Source: Vibrionales bacterium SWAT-3
Lineage (GTDB): Bacteria; Pseudomonadota; Gammaproteobacteria; Enterobacterales; Vibrionaceae
NCBI GenBank assembly: GCA_000169995.1
Contig: AAZW01000046.1
Location: forward strand, 1 to 42,030
Direction of reading: 5' to 3'
Length of the DNA: 42,030 nt
How positions within the stretch are numbered: the first letter of the stretch is position 1; the number at the start of each line of letters is the position of its first letter. Below, piece after piece: positions 24,174 to 33,051 of this stretch. The position numbers and the translations under genes were made by a program. The notes beneath the pieces were generated by a model. It was not told where the DNA came from. It worked only from the letters and a program-made list of their open reading frames with translations, and searched no databases.

Positions 24174-27023
24174 ATGCCATTGCCTCCTCAACTCGTCACT
24201 CATTCGCAGTCAGCTTTTGAGCAATTATTAGAGCACCAAAGTGAAGCCATTAATGCTTGGCCTGAGCCGCTAATTGAAGACCTTAAACGCGTCTTAGGAT
24301 TAAGCTGCTTTATTGGTGATTGCTTACAACGTGACACGGTTTTATCGACGACTCTACCGGATATGTTGGAATGTGAGGAGCGTGCTGAAGGGTATCGTGG
24401 ACGATTGGCTGAGCTGCTTTCTGATTGTGTGGACGAAATGAGCGGTCAGCGAGTGCTACGTCAATTCCGCAATCGAGAAATGACCTATATTGCATGGCGT
24501 GACTTTATGGGCTCTTGGGAGCTTGAACAGAGCCTAAGTCATCTCTCTATGTTGGCCGAAGCGATGATCTTCGAGACTTATCAATGGCAGTACGACATTT
24601 GCTGTAAAGAGTGGGGCACACCTTGTAATGAACAGGGTGAAGCACAGCCGATGCTTATCATTGGCATGGGTAAGCTTGGTGGCGGTGAACTCAACTTTTC
24701 TTCTGATATCGACCTGATTTTTACTTACCCTGAAAATGGTGAGACCCAAGGTGCAAGGCGCAGTATCGCTAACGCGCAGTTCTTTACCCGATTAGGGCAA
24801 CGTATTATCAAGGCGCTCGATCAACAAACCTTTGATGGGTTCTGTTATCGCGTCGATATGCGTCTGCGTCCTTTTGGCGAGAGTGGACCATTGGTGATGA
24901 GTTACGCCGCTCTGGAAGATTACTACCAAGAACAAGGGCGGGACTGGGAACGTTACGCGATGGTTAAGGCGCGTGTAATGGGCAGTGAAATGTACCCAGA
25001 GTATCAAGAGTTGCGTAAGATGCTACGTCCGTTTGTCTTCCGTCGCTATATCGATTTCAGTGCAATTCAATCTTTGCGCCGCATGAAATCGATGATCAGC
25101 AGTGAAGTGCGTCGTCGTGGCTTATCCAATAATATCAAGCTCGGCTCAGGCGGTATTCGTGAGGTTGAGTTCATTGCACAAGTCTTCCAACTGATTCGTG
25201 GAGGCCGAGAGCCTAGTCTACGTGGACGAGGGCTTTTAGATACGTTAACCGCCATTGACTCTCTGCACCTGCTAGAACCCGGAGAAGTGACTGACCTGCG
25301 TGATGCTTACCTGTTTTTACGTCGCCTAGAAAACCTACTGCAAGCGATGGCTGACAAGCAAACTCAGACGTTGCTGGATGGTGAGTTTGAACAACTTCAG
25401 CTTGCTGTTGCCATGCAATTCAGTGATTGGGATAGTTTGATTACTGCAACTCGTGCCCATATGGCAAACGTACATAACGTGTTCGAAGAGCTGATCGGGA
25501 TTGACGAAGAGGACGCTAACCCAATCGCGAGTCACTTCAGTGAGCTGTGGGATATGGCCCATAAGCCGGATGTTATCGAGCATGTATTGGAGCATGATAT
25601 TGCTCTCGCCAATCCGCCAGAAGCAGCGAAAACCATTATTCAATTTAAAGCGGATATCGCTAAGAAAACCCTTGGTCCGCGTGGGCGTGAAGTTCTCAAT
25701 CGACTGATGCCGAAAGTCTTTCAGGCTCTGTACACAGCTAAAGACGCTGAGTTTGGTTTATCGCGTGTACTGCATTTACTGCATAAAATTGTCACGCGTA
25801 CTACTTATCTAGAGTTGCTCGATGAGCACCCCGCTGCATTGACTCAACTTGTTCGTTTGTGTACCGCGAGCCCGATGATCTCAGAACAGCTTGGACGTTA
25901 CCCAATTCTGTTAGATGAACTTATCGACCCTCAGCAGCTCTATAACCCGGTGCCGCTTGAGTCTTACAAGACAGAATTACGTGATTACCTTGCTCGTATT
26001 CCTGAAGACGACATGGAGCAGCAGATGGAAGGCCTGCGTCAGTTTAAGCAGACTTGTATCCTGAGAATTGCTGCGGCGGATATAGCGGGTGTGCTGCCGG
26101 TGATGAAGGTGAGTGATCACCTGACTTACTTAGCAGAAGCGATTGTTGAAGCTGGTGTTAACCAAGCTTGGTTACAAGTGTCGGCTAAGTTTGGTGAGCC
26201 TACTCATGTTAAAGACCGTGAAGGTCGCGGTTTTGCTGTTGTCGGTTATGGCAAAGTCGGCGGCTGGGAGCTTGGTTACAACTCAGACCTCGATATTGTG
26301 TTTATGCACGACTGCCCGGTACACATCTATACTGATGGTAAGAAAGAGATCGATGGACGCCAATTTTATCTAAGGTTGGCGCAGCGTATTATTCATATCT
26401 TCTCGACCAGAACCGCGTCGGGAATCCTGTATGAAGTCGATACTCGCTTGCGTCCATCGGGTGCTTCGGGTCTGTTGGTTAGTCCAACCGATGCCTTTGA
26501 TGAGTATCAACACAACGATGCATGGACATGGGAGCATCAAGCGCTGACTCGAGCTCGTATGATCTATGGTGATAAGCAATTGGCTTCCGCATTCAACAAA
26601 ACACGTCATGAGGTGTTGTGTCTATCACGTGATGAAGCAACGTTGAAAAAAGCAGTGGTGGATATGCGAGAAAAAATGCGTGAGCACCTTGGTGGTAAAA
26701 AAGCCGAACGATTCATGCTCAAACAGGATGCTGGTGGCATCACTGATGTTGAGTTTTTAGCGCAATACTTAGTGTTACGATACAGCCACGAGAAGCCAAA
26801 GCTGACACGTTGGTGTGACAATGTCAGAATCTTTGAGAGTCTGATGTCACAAGGAATCATGGACGAGCAACAAGGCATGGCGTTGACCAATGCATACACA
26901 ACGCTACGCGATGAAATACACCATCGTAACCTACTTAATCTTGATGCTGATGTTGCAATTAATAAGTTCGAGATGGAAAGAGAACATGTGGTTCACGCAT
27001 GGAAGCAATGGATGGAAGTGTAA
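24174..27023 (+). CDS. glnE: glutamine synthetase adenylyltransferase/deadenylylase GlnE
   Basis: GlnE adds AMP to and removes AMP from glutamine synthetase in response to PII and glutamine. The 949-residue protein has two nucleotidyltransferase halves: the N-terminal removing domain with GMGKLGGGELNFSSDIDLIF and the C-terminal adding domain with YGKVGGWELGYNSDLDIVF, each with the DxD metal motif, joined by helical regions. The start at 24174 follows AAGGAAGAAAC; the 12 codons upstream are not conserved in character. In E. coli it directly follows ygiF; here a channel and a chemoreceptor gene lie between. Confidence 0.97.
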   Translation: MPLPPQLVTHSQSAFEQLLEHQSEAINAWPEPLIEDLKRVLGLSCFIGDCLQRDTVLSTTLPDMLECEERAEGYRGRLAELLSDCVDEMSGQRVLRQFRNREMTYIAWRDFMGSWELEQSLSHLSMLAEAMIFETYQWQYDICCKEWGTPCNEQGEAQPMLIIGMGKLGGGELNFSSDIDLIFTYPENGETQGARRSIANAQFFTRLGQRIIKALDQQTFDGFCYRVDMRLRPFGESGPLVMSYAALEDYYQEQGRDWERYAMVKARVMGSEMYPEYQELRKMLRPFVFRRYIDFSAIQSLRRMKSMISSEVRRRGLSNNIKLGSGGIREVEFIAQVFQLIRGGREPSLRGRGLLDTLTAIDSLHLLEPGEVTDLRDAYLFLRRLENLLQAMADKQTQTLLDGEFEQLQLAVAMQFSDWDSLITATRAHMANVHNVFEELIGIDEEDANPIASHFSELWDMAHKPDVIEHVLEHDIALANPPEAAKTIIQFKADIAKKTLGPRGREVLNRLMPKVFQALYTAKDAEFGLSRVLHLLHKIVTRTTYLELLDEHPAALTQLVRLCTASPMISEQLGRYPILLDELIDPQQLYNPVPLESYKTELRDYLARIPEDDMEQQMEGLRQFKQTCILRIAAADIAGVLPVMKVSDHLTYLAEAIVEAGVNQAWLQVSAKFGEPTHVKDREGRGFAVVGYGKVGGWELGYNSDLDIVFMHDCPVHIYTDGKKEIDGRQFYLRLAQRIIHIFSTRTASGILYEVDTRLRPSGASGLLVSPTDAFDEYQHNDAWTWEHQALTRARMIYGDKQLASAFNKTRHEVLCLSRDEATLKKAVVDMREKMREHLGGKKAERFMLKQDAGGITDVEFLAQYLVLRYSHEKPKLTRWCDNVRIFESLMSQGIMDEQQGMALTNAYTTLRDEIHHRNLLNLDADVAINKFEMEREHVVHAWKQWMEV

Positions 27024-27049
27024 CTTGTCTTTCGCTTAGCTAGCACAGT

Positions 27050-27077
27050 GCCTATCGAGATAGGCTTTACTCATTTT
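27050..27077 (+). terminator. possible terminator of glnE
   Basis: GCCTAT and ATAGGC form a 6-bp stem with a CGAG loop, followed by an interrupted T-rich stretch (TTTACTCATTTTT). It is weak, and some readthrough into hldE is likely. Confidence 0.4.
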
Positions 27078-27084
27078 TCTATGG

Positions 27085-27113
27085 TTTAGCCACTGTAATC
27101 AGTGTGCTAGACT
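27085..27113 (+). promoter_or_regulatory. candidate promoter of hldE
   Basis: TTTAGC and TAGACT are separated by 17 bp, about 30 bases before the ATG. The match to sigma-70 consensus is moderate. Confidence 0.4.
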
Positions 27114-27143
27114 CTAGCCAGATTCGATTTTTGGAGCTCAACA

Positions 27144-28574
27144 ATGAAACCAATTCTACCTGACTACAGCCAATCAGGTGTTCTTATTGTCGGTGACGTC
27201 ATGCTTGATCGTTACTGGTATGGCCCAACTGGCCGTATTTCACCAGAAGCCCCTGTGCCCGTGGTAAAAGTAGAAAATAACGAAGAGCGCCCAGGTGGTG
27301 CTGCCAACGTAGCAATGAACATTGCCTCGCTTGGTGGTCATGCTCATGTTGTTGGTTTGACTGGTAAAGATGAGCCTGCTGAGGTGTTGAAAAGCACTTT
27401 AGGTGCACTGAAGGTTAAGTGTGATTTCGTTGAGTTAGAAGACTACCCAACCATCACTAAACTACGAGTGATGAGCCGTGGTCAGCAGTTGATTCGTCTT
27501 GATTTTGAAGACAAATTCGAAAACACCAATCCAGAACTTATTCTGTCTCGTATGGAGCAAGCACTGCCAAATGTACGCTCGGTGATCTTGTCAGATTACG
27601 CGAAGGGTGCATTAGAGCATGTACAGAGTTTCATTCAAAAATCACGCGCAGCGAACGTTCCTGTATTCATCGACCCTAAGGGCGCGGATTTAGAGCGCTA
27701 CCGTGGTGCGACATTACTGACACCTAACATGGCAGAGTTTGAGCTGGTTGCAGGTAAAGTGAAATCAGAAGAAGATCTTATCGAGAAGGGTATTGCCTTG
27801 ATCGAGAAGTATGACTTTGAAGCTTTATTGGTGACTCGCAGTGAAAATGGTATGACGTTACTCCGTAAAGGTCAGGCACCATTCCACTTGCCAACTCAAG
27901 CGAAAGAAGTTTACGACGTGACAGGTGCTGGTGATACGGTTATCTCCGTTCTTGCTGCTTCTGTTGCTGCCGGTAAACCATTGGATGAAGCGTGTGCATT
28001 AGCGAACGCGGCAGCTGGTGTTGTGGTTGGTAAGCTAGGTACATCAACCTTGTCGACAATTGAATTAGCGGAAGCGATTCACGGTAGTCAAGATACAGAC
28101 TACGGTGTGATCTCTGAAGCAGCACTGGTTGAAGCGGTGAAGCGCGCTCGCGCGAAAGGCGAGAAGGTCGTTATGACCAATGGCTGCTTTGATATTCTGC
28201 ATGCAGGGCATGTTTCTTACATGAACCACGCGGCTGAACTTGGCGACCGTTTGATCGTTGCGGTTAATACCGACGAATCTGTTAAGCGTTTGAAAGGCCC
28301 TGGTCGTCCTGTGAACCCAACTGATCGTCGTATGGCGGTATTGGCGGGCTTAGGCGCAGTTGACTGGGTGGTGCCTTTCTCTGAAGACACACCTCAACGT
28401 TTGATCTCTGAAGTACTACCAAGCATTTTAGTGAAAGGTGGCGATTACAAGCCTGAAGAGATCGCAGGTGGTGCGGAAGTGATTGCTGCTGGTGGTGAAG
28501 TTAAAGTACTCAACTTTGAAGATGGTTGCTCGACTACTGAAATCATTAAAGCGATCAAAGGCGGTCGAGGTTAA
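27144..28574 (+). CDS. hldE: bifunctional heptose kinase/adenylyltransferase HldE
   Basis: HldE makes ADP-heptose for the lipopolysaccharide core. The N-terminal PfkB-type kinase (about 1-315) phosphorylates D-glycero-beta-D-manno-heptose 7-phosphate at C1 and shows the GGAANVAMN substrate loop and catalytic DVTGAGDT. The C-terminal nucleotidyltransferase (about 340-476) adds AMP and shows TNGCFDILHAGHVSYM and the C-terminal CSTTEIIKAIK. The 476-residue length is normal. GGAGCTC precedes the ATG. Confidence 0.97.
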   Translation: MKPILPDYSQSGVLIVGDVMLDRYWYGPTGRISPEAPVPVVKVENNEERPGGAANVAMNIASLGGHAHVVGLTGKDEPAEVLKSTLGALKVKCDFVELEDYPTITKLRVMSRGQQLIRLDFEDKFENTNPELILSRMEQALPNVRSVILSDYAKGALEHVQSFIQKSRAANVPVFIDPKGADLERYRGATLLTPNMAEFELVAGKVKSEEDLIEKGIALIEKYDFEALLVTRSENGMTLLRKGQAPFHLPTQAKEVYDVTGAGDTVISVLAASVAAGKPLDEACALANAAAGVVVGKLGTSTLSTIELAEAIHGSQDTDYGVISEAALVEAVKRARAKGEKVVMTNGCFDILHAGHVSYMNHAAELGDRLIVAVNTDESVKRLKGPGRPVNPTDRRMAVLAGLGAVDWVVPFSEDTPQRLISEVLPSILVKGGDYKPEEIAGGAEVIAAGGEVKVLNFEDGCSTTEIIKAIKGGRG

Positions 28575-28624
28575 CGTTTCGCCTTTTAGCTCGAAACTTC
28601 TCAGCTAGCTTTATAACAGATAAT

Positions 28625-28653
28625 AAAAATGCCGCTCAATGAGCGGCATTTTT
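28625..28653. terminator. bidirectional terminator between hldE and tolC
   Basis: AAAAATGCCGCTC pairs with GAGCGGCATTTTT around a 3-nt loop, between convergent genes. Confidence 0.93.
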
Positions 28654-28679
28654 GTAACTGTCACTTAAGTAATTAAGAG

Positions 28680-30005
28680 TTACTTGCTTGCGACTTTTAG
28701 ACCTGCGTTTACATCAACGATGTCTTGCTCGCTTAGCGTACCAACGGCTTGACGAAGCTGAAGGACACTTAGGATGTAGTTGTAACGAGCGTCTGAAAGG
28801 TTTTTGTTTGCATCGTACAGACGACGAGTTGAATCTAGTACGTCAACGATAGTACGAGTACCTACATCGAAACCAGCTTCTGTCGCTTCTAGAGCTGACT
28901 GAGCAGAAACAACAGATTGTTCATAAGCGCGTAGCGCACCAATTGAAGCACTGATGTTGTTGTTGAATGCACGTACGTCTTTCACAACGCTACGGTAAGT
29001 TGCTTCTAGATCTTCACTTGCTGCAACGTAGTTGTATTCAGCCTGTTTGGTTAAAGAAGTTGTGTTACCACCTGTGTATAGAGGTACAACTAAGTTCAAA
29101 CCGATGTTCAGGTTGTCTTGGTCATAATCTTGAGAGCTATTGGATTGATCAGCCAGAGCATAGCTACCGTCTAACGTTAGGCTTGGTAGGTGACCAGAAC
29201 TTGCTAGAGAGATGTTGTCTTTTGCTACGTCTTGAGAGATTCGTGCTGCTAGTAGGCTAAGGTTCTTTTGCTCGGCTTGTTCAACAAGAGCGGTTGCTGA
29301 CTCAGAAGATTTGCTCGCTGAGAAACGGTCAGTATCTAGGATGCTTAGGTTAGAGTGTTCTTGACCTGTAATCTCACGTAGACCTTCGTAGCTATTAGTC
29401 AGATCGTTCTCTGCTAATACTTCATCAGCTAAAACGCCATCGTATTGAGCTTGCGCATCATGTACATCGGTAATTGCAGAAAGACCTACTTCAAAACGTT
29501 GCTTAGTTTGCTCAAGCTGACGAGCAACGGCTGCTTTTTCAGCACGAACAAACTCTAGGTTGTCTTGAGCACGAAGTACGTCGAAATAAGCTGTTGCTGT
29601 ACGCAGGATCAACGCTTGTTGCTCTGCCGCGTATGCTGAATCAGCCTGGCGAGCCGTTTTCTCGGCGGTGTCTAGAGTGATCCATGAAGAGCGTTGGTAA
29701 AGCTCTTGAGAAAAACCAATCGCAGCTCCCCAAGTATTATTATCGATACTTGAACTACCAACACCAGACGTGTCTCGGTCACCACGATTAATATCGTAGT
29801 TTGCTGTTAGGTTAATTTGAGGTAGCAAGTCACTACGGCTTGACGTTACTGCTTCAAAAGCGGCATCGCGCTGCGCTGCTGAACGAAGAAGTTGTGGATC
29901 GTTCTGTTTTGCTTGGTCGTAAACTTCAGCTAGCGTATCAGCAAAAGCTGACGAACTCAGGCTGCCAATTGCTGCACTGATAAATAGTGGAAGCAGTTTT
30001 TTCAT
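28680..30005 (-). CDS. tolC: outer-membrane channel TolC
   Basis: TolC trimers form the outer-membrane exit duct for RND and ABC efflux pumps and type I secretion. The 441-residue protein has a signal peptide (cut about after residue 22, SSAFA|DTLAEVY), then two repeats of the outer-membrane-factor fold with the coiled-coil helices rich in A, Q and E and the conserved VGTRTIVDVLDSTRRLYDA near the C-terminus. It is shorter at the C-terminus than E. coli TolC, as usual in vibrios. AGGAATAGGAAA precedes the ATG. Confidence 0.96.
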   Translation of the reverse strand: MKKLLPLFISAAIGSLSSSAFADTLAEVYDQAKQNDPQLLRSAAQRDAAFEAVTSSRSDLLPQINLTANYDINRGDRDTSGVGSSSIDNNTWGAAIGFSQELYQRSSWITLDTAEKTARQADSAYAAEQQALILRTATAYFDVLRAQDNLEFVRAEKAAVARQLEQTKQRFEVGLSAITDVHDAQAQYDGVLADEVLAENDLTNSYEGLREITGQEHSNLSILDTDRFSASKSSESATALVEQAEQKNLSLLAARISQDVAKDNISLASSGHLPSLTLDGSYALADQSNSSQDYDQDNLNIGLNLVVPLYTGGNTTSLTKQAEYNYVAASEDLEATYRSVVKDVRAFNNNISASIGALRAYEQSVVSAQSALEATEAGFDVGTRTIVDVLDSTRRLYDANKNLSDARYNYILSVLQLRQAVGTLSEQDIVDVNAGLKVASK

Positions 30006-30086
30006 TTTCCTATTCCTGCCTTTTATGGAATTTTCTTTAAAAGAGTTTAACCCAGTTTGGTGGTAATTTACTCGAAACTTTGCACT

Positions 30087-30115
30087 TTTTTACATTTAAC
30101 TGTCCACTTGTGCAA
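30087..30115 (-). promoter_or_regulatory. candidate promoter of tolC
   Basis: On the minus strand, TTGCAC (30115-30110) and TAAAAA (30092-30087) are 17 bp apart in an A/T-rich gap upstream of tolC. No clear activator site (such as a marbox) was recognised. Confidence 0.35.
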
Positions 30116-30183
30116 TATTTATTTTTTAAAACTTAACTTTAATTATAAGTTTTATATAAAAAGTTGAACCTTATCCTTGGTAG

Positions 30184-30211
30184 TTAACTCGGACAATGAG
30201 TAAACTATAAA
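30184..30211 (+). promoter_or_regulatory. candidate promoter of the nudF operon
   Basis: TTAACT and TATAAA are separated by 16 bp and lie 22 bases before the nudF ATG, in the divergent gap with tolC. Confidence 0.4.
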
Positions 30212-30232
30212 GGTCACTTAGTGAGGTACCAA

Positions 30233-30862
30233 ATGCAACAGTCTGACAATCAACGACATGAGTTTACTCCGCAAGATGTGGAAATAGTCTCAAAAGAGAC
30301 GCTGTTTCGTGGTTTTTTCAAAATGGTTAAGTACACATTTAAGCATAAGCTGTTTGAGGGAGGCTGGAGCCAACCGATAGAACGTGAAATGTTTGAGCGT
30401 GGTCATGCTGCCGCTTTGCTACCTTATGATCCTGTGCGTGATGAAGTGGTGATCGTTGAACAGATCCGCGTTGGTGCTTTAGAGCATGAGAACCCTTGGC
30501 AATACGAAATTGTTGCTGGGATCATTGATACCGATGAGTCGCCTCAAGATGTGGCTCGTCGTGAAGCGATGGAAGAAGCCGGAGTCGAAGTCGGAACTGT
30601 GTTGCCCATTACTTCATATTACCCTTCATCAGGTGGTTGCTCAGAAAAGCTGGATGTTTTTGTTGGCTGTGTGGATGCCACCACGGCTAAAGGGGTGCAC
30701 GGATTGGATTACGAAGGTGAGGATATTCGTGTACAAGTGATGAGCCGTGAAGCCGCTTATCAGTTAGTGAAAGACGGTGTGTTTGAAAATGGAGCCACAA
30801 TCATTGCTCTGCAATGGCTACAATTGAACTACCAAGAATTACAGTCAGAGTGGGTGGTTTAA
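30233..30862 (+). CDS. nudF: ADP-ribose pyrophosphatase NudF
   Basis: NudF hydrolyses ADP-ribose (and some other nucleoside diphosphate sugars) to AMP and ribose 5-phosphate. The 209-residue protein carries a complete Nudix box near residues 98-120: G, then E after five residues, then REAMEEAG. The conserved YPSSGGCSEKLDVFVG follows. The ATG at 30233 is preceded by GAGG; a GTG four codons earlier is possible but overlaps that site. It heads the cluster nudF-yqiB-cpdA-yqiA-parE-parC. Confidence 0.95.
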   Translation: MQQSDNQRHEFTPQDVEIVSKETLFRGFFKMVKYTFKHKLFEGGWSQPIEREMFERGHAAALLPYDPVRDEVVIVEQIRVGALEHENPWQYEIVAGIIDTDESPQDVARREAMEEAGVEVGTVLPITSYYPSSGGCSEKLDVFVGCVDATTAKGVHGLDYEGEDIRVQVMSREAAYQLVKDGVFENGATIIALQWLQLNYQELQSEWVV

Positions 30863-30866
30863 CGTT

Positions 30867-31307
30867 ATGCCAAATATAGCGGTCAAAAAACCGTATCATG
30901 TTGATCTTGCTGAATTGATGCGAGTCTATGAGACGAATTATGCCAAACTTAACGCTTTGTTACCGGTTGGGCATGAGGTTGGTGATGTCCGCTGTTACCA
31001 AGCCGTTAATATGGTGTATCAATTGACAGTGAATGAGGTCACAAAATACACCACATTAATAGATATATGTCAGAGTGACGCGATGCCAGTGTTTCCTTTG
31101 CCAAAAATGTCTGTCAGGCTATATCACGACGCTCGAGTTGCAGAAGTGTGCGCTAGCGGGGATTTTTCGCGAGTCAAAGCGAAATATGACTATCCCAACA
31201 CTAAGCTTCTGCAAAAGGATGAGAAATTTCAATTGAATAAATTTCTTGGGGAATGGTTAACGTTTTGTTTAAAAACTGGTATCAGCCGAACTCCAATTGC
31301 CTTTTAA
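30867..31307 (+). CDS. yqiB: DUF1249 family protein YqiB
   Basis: A 146-residue cytosolic protein of the DUF1249 family, always found between nudF and cpdA in enterics and vibrios. Conserved parts visible are YETNYAKLNALLP near the N-terminus and MSVRLYHDARVAEVC in the middle. The biochemical role is unknown. It starts four bases after nudF, so it is almost certainly co-translated with it. Confidence 0.92.
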   Translation: MPNIAVKKPYHVDLAELMRVYETNYAKLNALLPVGHEVGDVRCYQAVNMVYQLTVNEVTKYTTLIDICQSDAMPVFPLPKMSVRLYHDARVAEVCASGDFSRVKAKYDYPNTKLLQKDEKFQLNKFLGEWLTFCLKTGISRTPIAF

Positions 31308-31366
31308 TTGAGCTAATTTAAGAACATTTTTAAAGTATAAACAGTAACGTATCTGGATTTGTTATT

Positions 31367-32191
31367 TTGGAATTATCACACACTTCAAAATTTGATGAGA
31401 GCAGTATTAAGCTTGTGCAGCTAACGGATACGCATTTATTTGCGCCGAGCAATGGCAGCTTACTAAGCATCAACACTCAAGATAGCTTTCGTGCTGTAGT
31501 CGATGGCATTGTTAGTCAGGGCTTTGACTATCAAGCGATCTTAGCGACTGGTGATATTTCTCAAGATCACAGCGCAGAGTCATACCAGAAATTTGAATCA
31601 GGGATTCAACCGTTAGAGAAGCCGTGTTACTGGCTGCCTGGCAACCATGATTTTAAGCCTAATATGGGCAGTGTTTTACCATCACCACAGATTCAGTGTG
31701 TCGAACATGTATTGCTGGACGAGCGTTGGCAAATGATCATGTTGGACTCTCAAGTAGTTGGCGTACCTCACGGGCGTCTGAGCGATCAACAACTCGATCT
31801 GCTTGAACAAAAGTTAACGGAATTTCCTGAACGTAATACCTTGGTTTTACTTCATCACCACCCGTTGTTAGTGGGCAGTGCTTGGCTCGATCAGCACAAT
31901 CTTAAAGATGCCGACCAGTTCTGGGATGTGGTTCAACAGCACTCTAATGTAAAAGCGGTATTGTGTGGCCATGTTCACCAAGACATGAATCGAGAACATC
32001 ATGGTGTACAAGTCATGGCAACTCCGTCGACTTGCGTTCAGTTCAAGCCAAATTCCGATGACTTCGCCGTAGATACCTTATCTCCGGGTTGGAGAGAGAT
32101 TGAATTGCATCAAGATGGTACGGTCAGCACTCAAGTTCGTCGCTTGTCTCATGGGCAGTTCTTGCCTGATTTTAAGGCTGCGGGTTATTAA
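31367..32191 (+). CDS. cpdA: 3',5'-cyclic-AMP phosphodiesterase CpdA
   Basis: CpdA lowers cAMP by hydrolysing it to AMP and so tempers CRP control. The 274-residue metallophosphoesterase has all metal-binding motifs: TDTHLF (20-25), GDISQD, GNHDF, HHHP and GHVHQD. I place the start at a TTG (31367), which gives the family N-terminus; no ATG is available before the first motif and the ribosome site is weak. A TTG start with a poor site suggests low expression. Confidence 0.93.
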   Translation: MELSHTSKFDESSIKLVQLTDTHLFAPSNGSLLSINTQDSFRAVVDGIVSQGFDYQAILATGDISQDHSAESYQKFESGIQPLEKPCYWLPGNHDFKPNMGSVLPSPQIQCVEHVLLDERWQMIMLDSQVVGVPHGRLSDQQLDLLEQKLTEFPERNTLVLLHHHPLLVGSAWLDQHNLKDADQFWDVVQQHSNVKAVLCGHVHQDMNREHHGVQVMATPSTCVQFKPNSDDFAVDTLSPGWREIELHQDGTVSTQVRRLSHGQFLPDFKAAGY

Positions 32192-32206
32192 TAAAGGTTG
32201 CTACCG

Positions 32207-32812
32207 ATGTCTGATTCTATCAATCAAACCATAAAGCCATCACTGCTTCTCTATATCCATGGTTTTAACAGTTCATCCCGTTCTCACAAAGCGATGGTGA
32301 TGGCCGAGTATTGCGCGGAGCATCGCGCGGATATTAAGGTGCTAATACCGCAACTGCCGAGTTTCCCGCAACAAGCTGCCCTTTTCCTGCAGCAGCTCGT
32401 GGAACAACACAAAGATCAATATCAGATTGCACTGGTTGGCAGCTCATTAGGCGGCTATCTTTCAACTTGGCTCAACAGTCATTATGGCTTTAAGGCGGTT
32501 GTGGTTAATCCCGCGGTGAAACCGTATGAACTGCTTGTGGACTATTTAGGTGAGCAAGTAAACCCATACACAGATGAACGATATGTACTGGAAACAAAGC
32601 ATATTGATGAATTGAAGGCGTTAGATGTGCCAGATGTAGCAAAGCCAAGCGATTTCTGGTTACTTCAACAAACGGAAGATGAAGTTCTGGATTACCGACA
32701 AGCGGTTGAGAAGTATCAAGGTGCAACACAAACTGTAGAAGAGGGCGGAGATCATAGCTTTGTTGATTTTGAACGATACCCACGACAAATCATCACCTTT
32801 CTACAGCTATAA
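32207..32812 (+). CDS. yqiA: YqiA-type esterase
   Basis: A 201-residue alpha/beta-fold esterase; the E. coli relative cleaves short acyl esters. Visible are the N-terminal LLYIHGFNSS oxyanion strand, the nucleophile elbow GSSLGGY (S80) and the likely catalytic His in GGDHSF near residue 182. The ATG at 32207 has AAAGG at a suitable distance; a TTG nine bases upstream is too close to that site. It starts 15 bases after cpdA. Confidence 0.92.
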   Translation: MSDSINQTIKPSLLLYIHGFNSSSRSHKAMVMAEYCAEHRADIKVLIPQLPSFPQQAALFLQQLVEQHKDQYQIALVGSSLGGYLSTWLNSHYGFKAVVVNPAVKPYELLVDYLGEQVNPYTDERYVLETKHIDELKALDVPDVAKPSDFWLLQQTEDEVLDYRQAVEKYQGATQTVEEGGDHSFVDFERYPRQIITFLQL

Positions 32813-33051
32813 CCTATTTTATTCACTGAGTAGATTTCTCTCTTTTGCTTGTTATTTCATCTATCAATGGTGAAATATCATAGTTTGATGTCTTAGTTTT
32901 TGAACTAGCTTGACATCATTACTCAGCTTCCAGACTATATTCCCCAATACTTCGCTCGTTCGCTCTGCTATGACGGTTCATAGTAATGATTCTGCTTTAG
33001 TGAAACTGGAGCCAGCGAACTGACGCAAACTTTTTGAGTAAACTCCGTATT

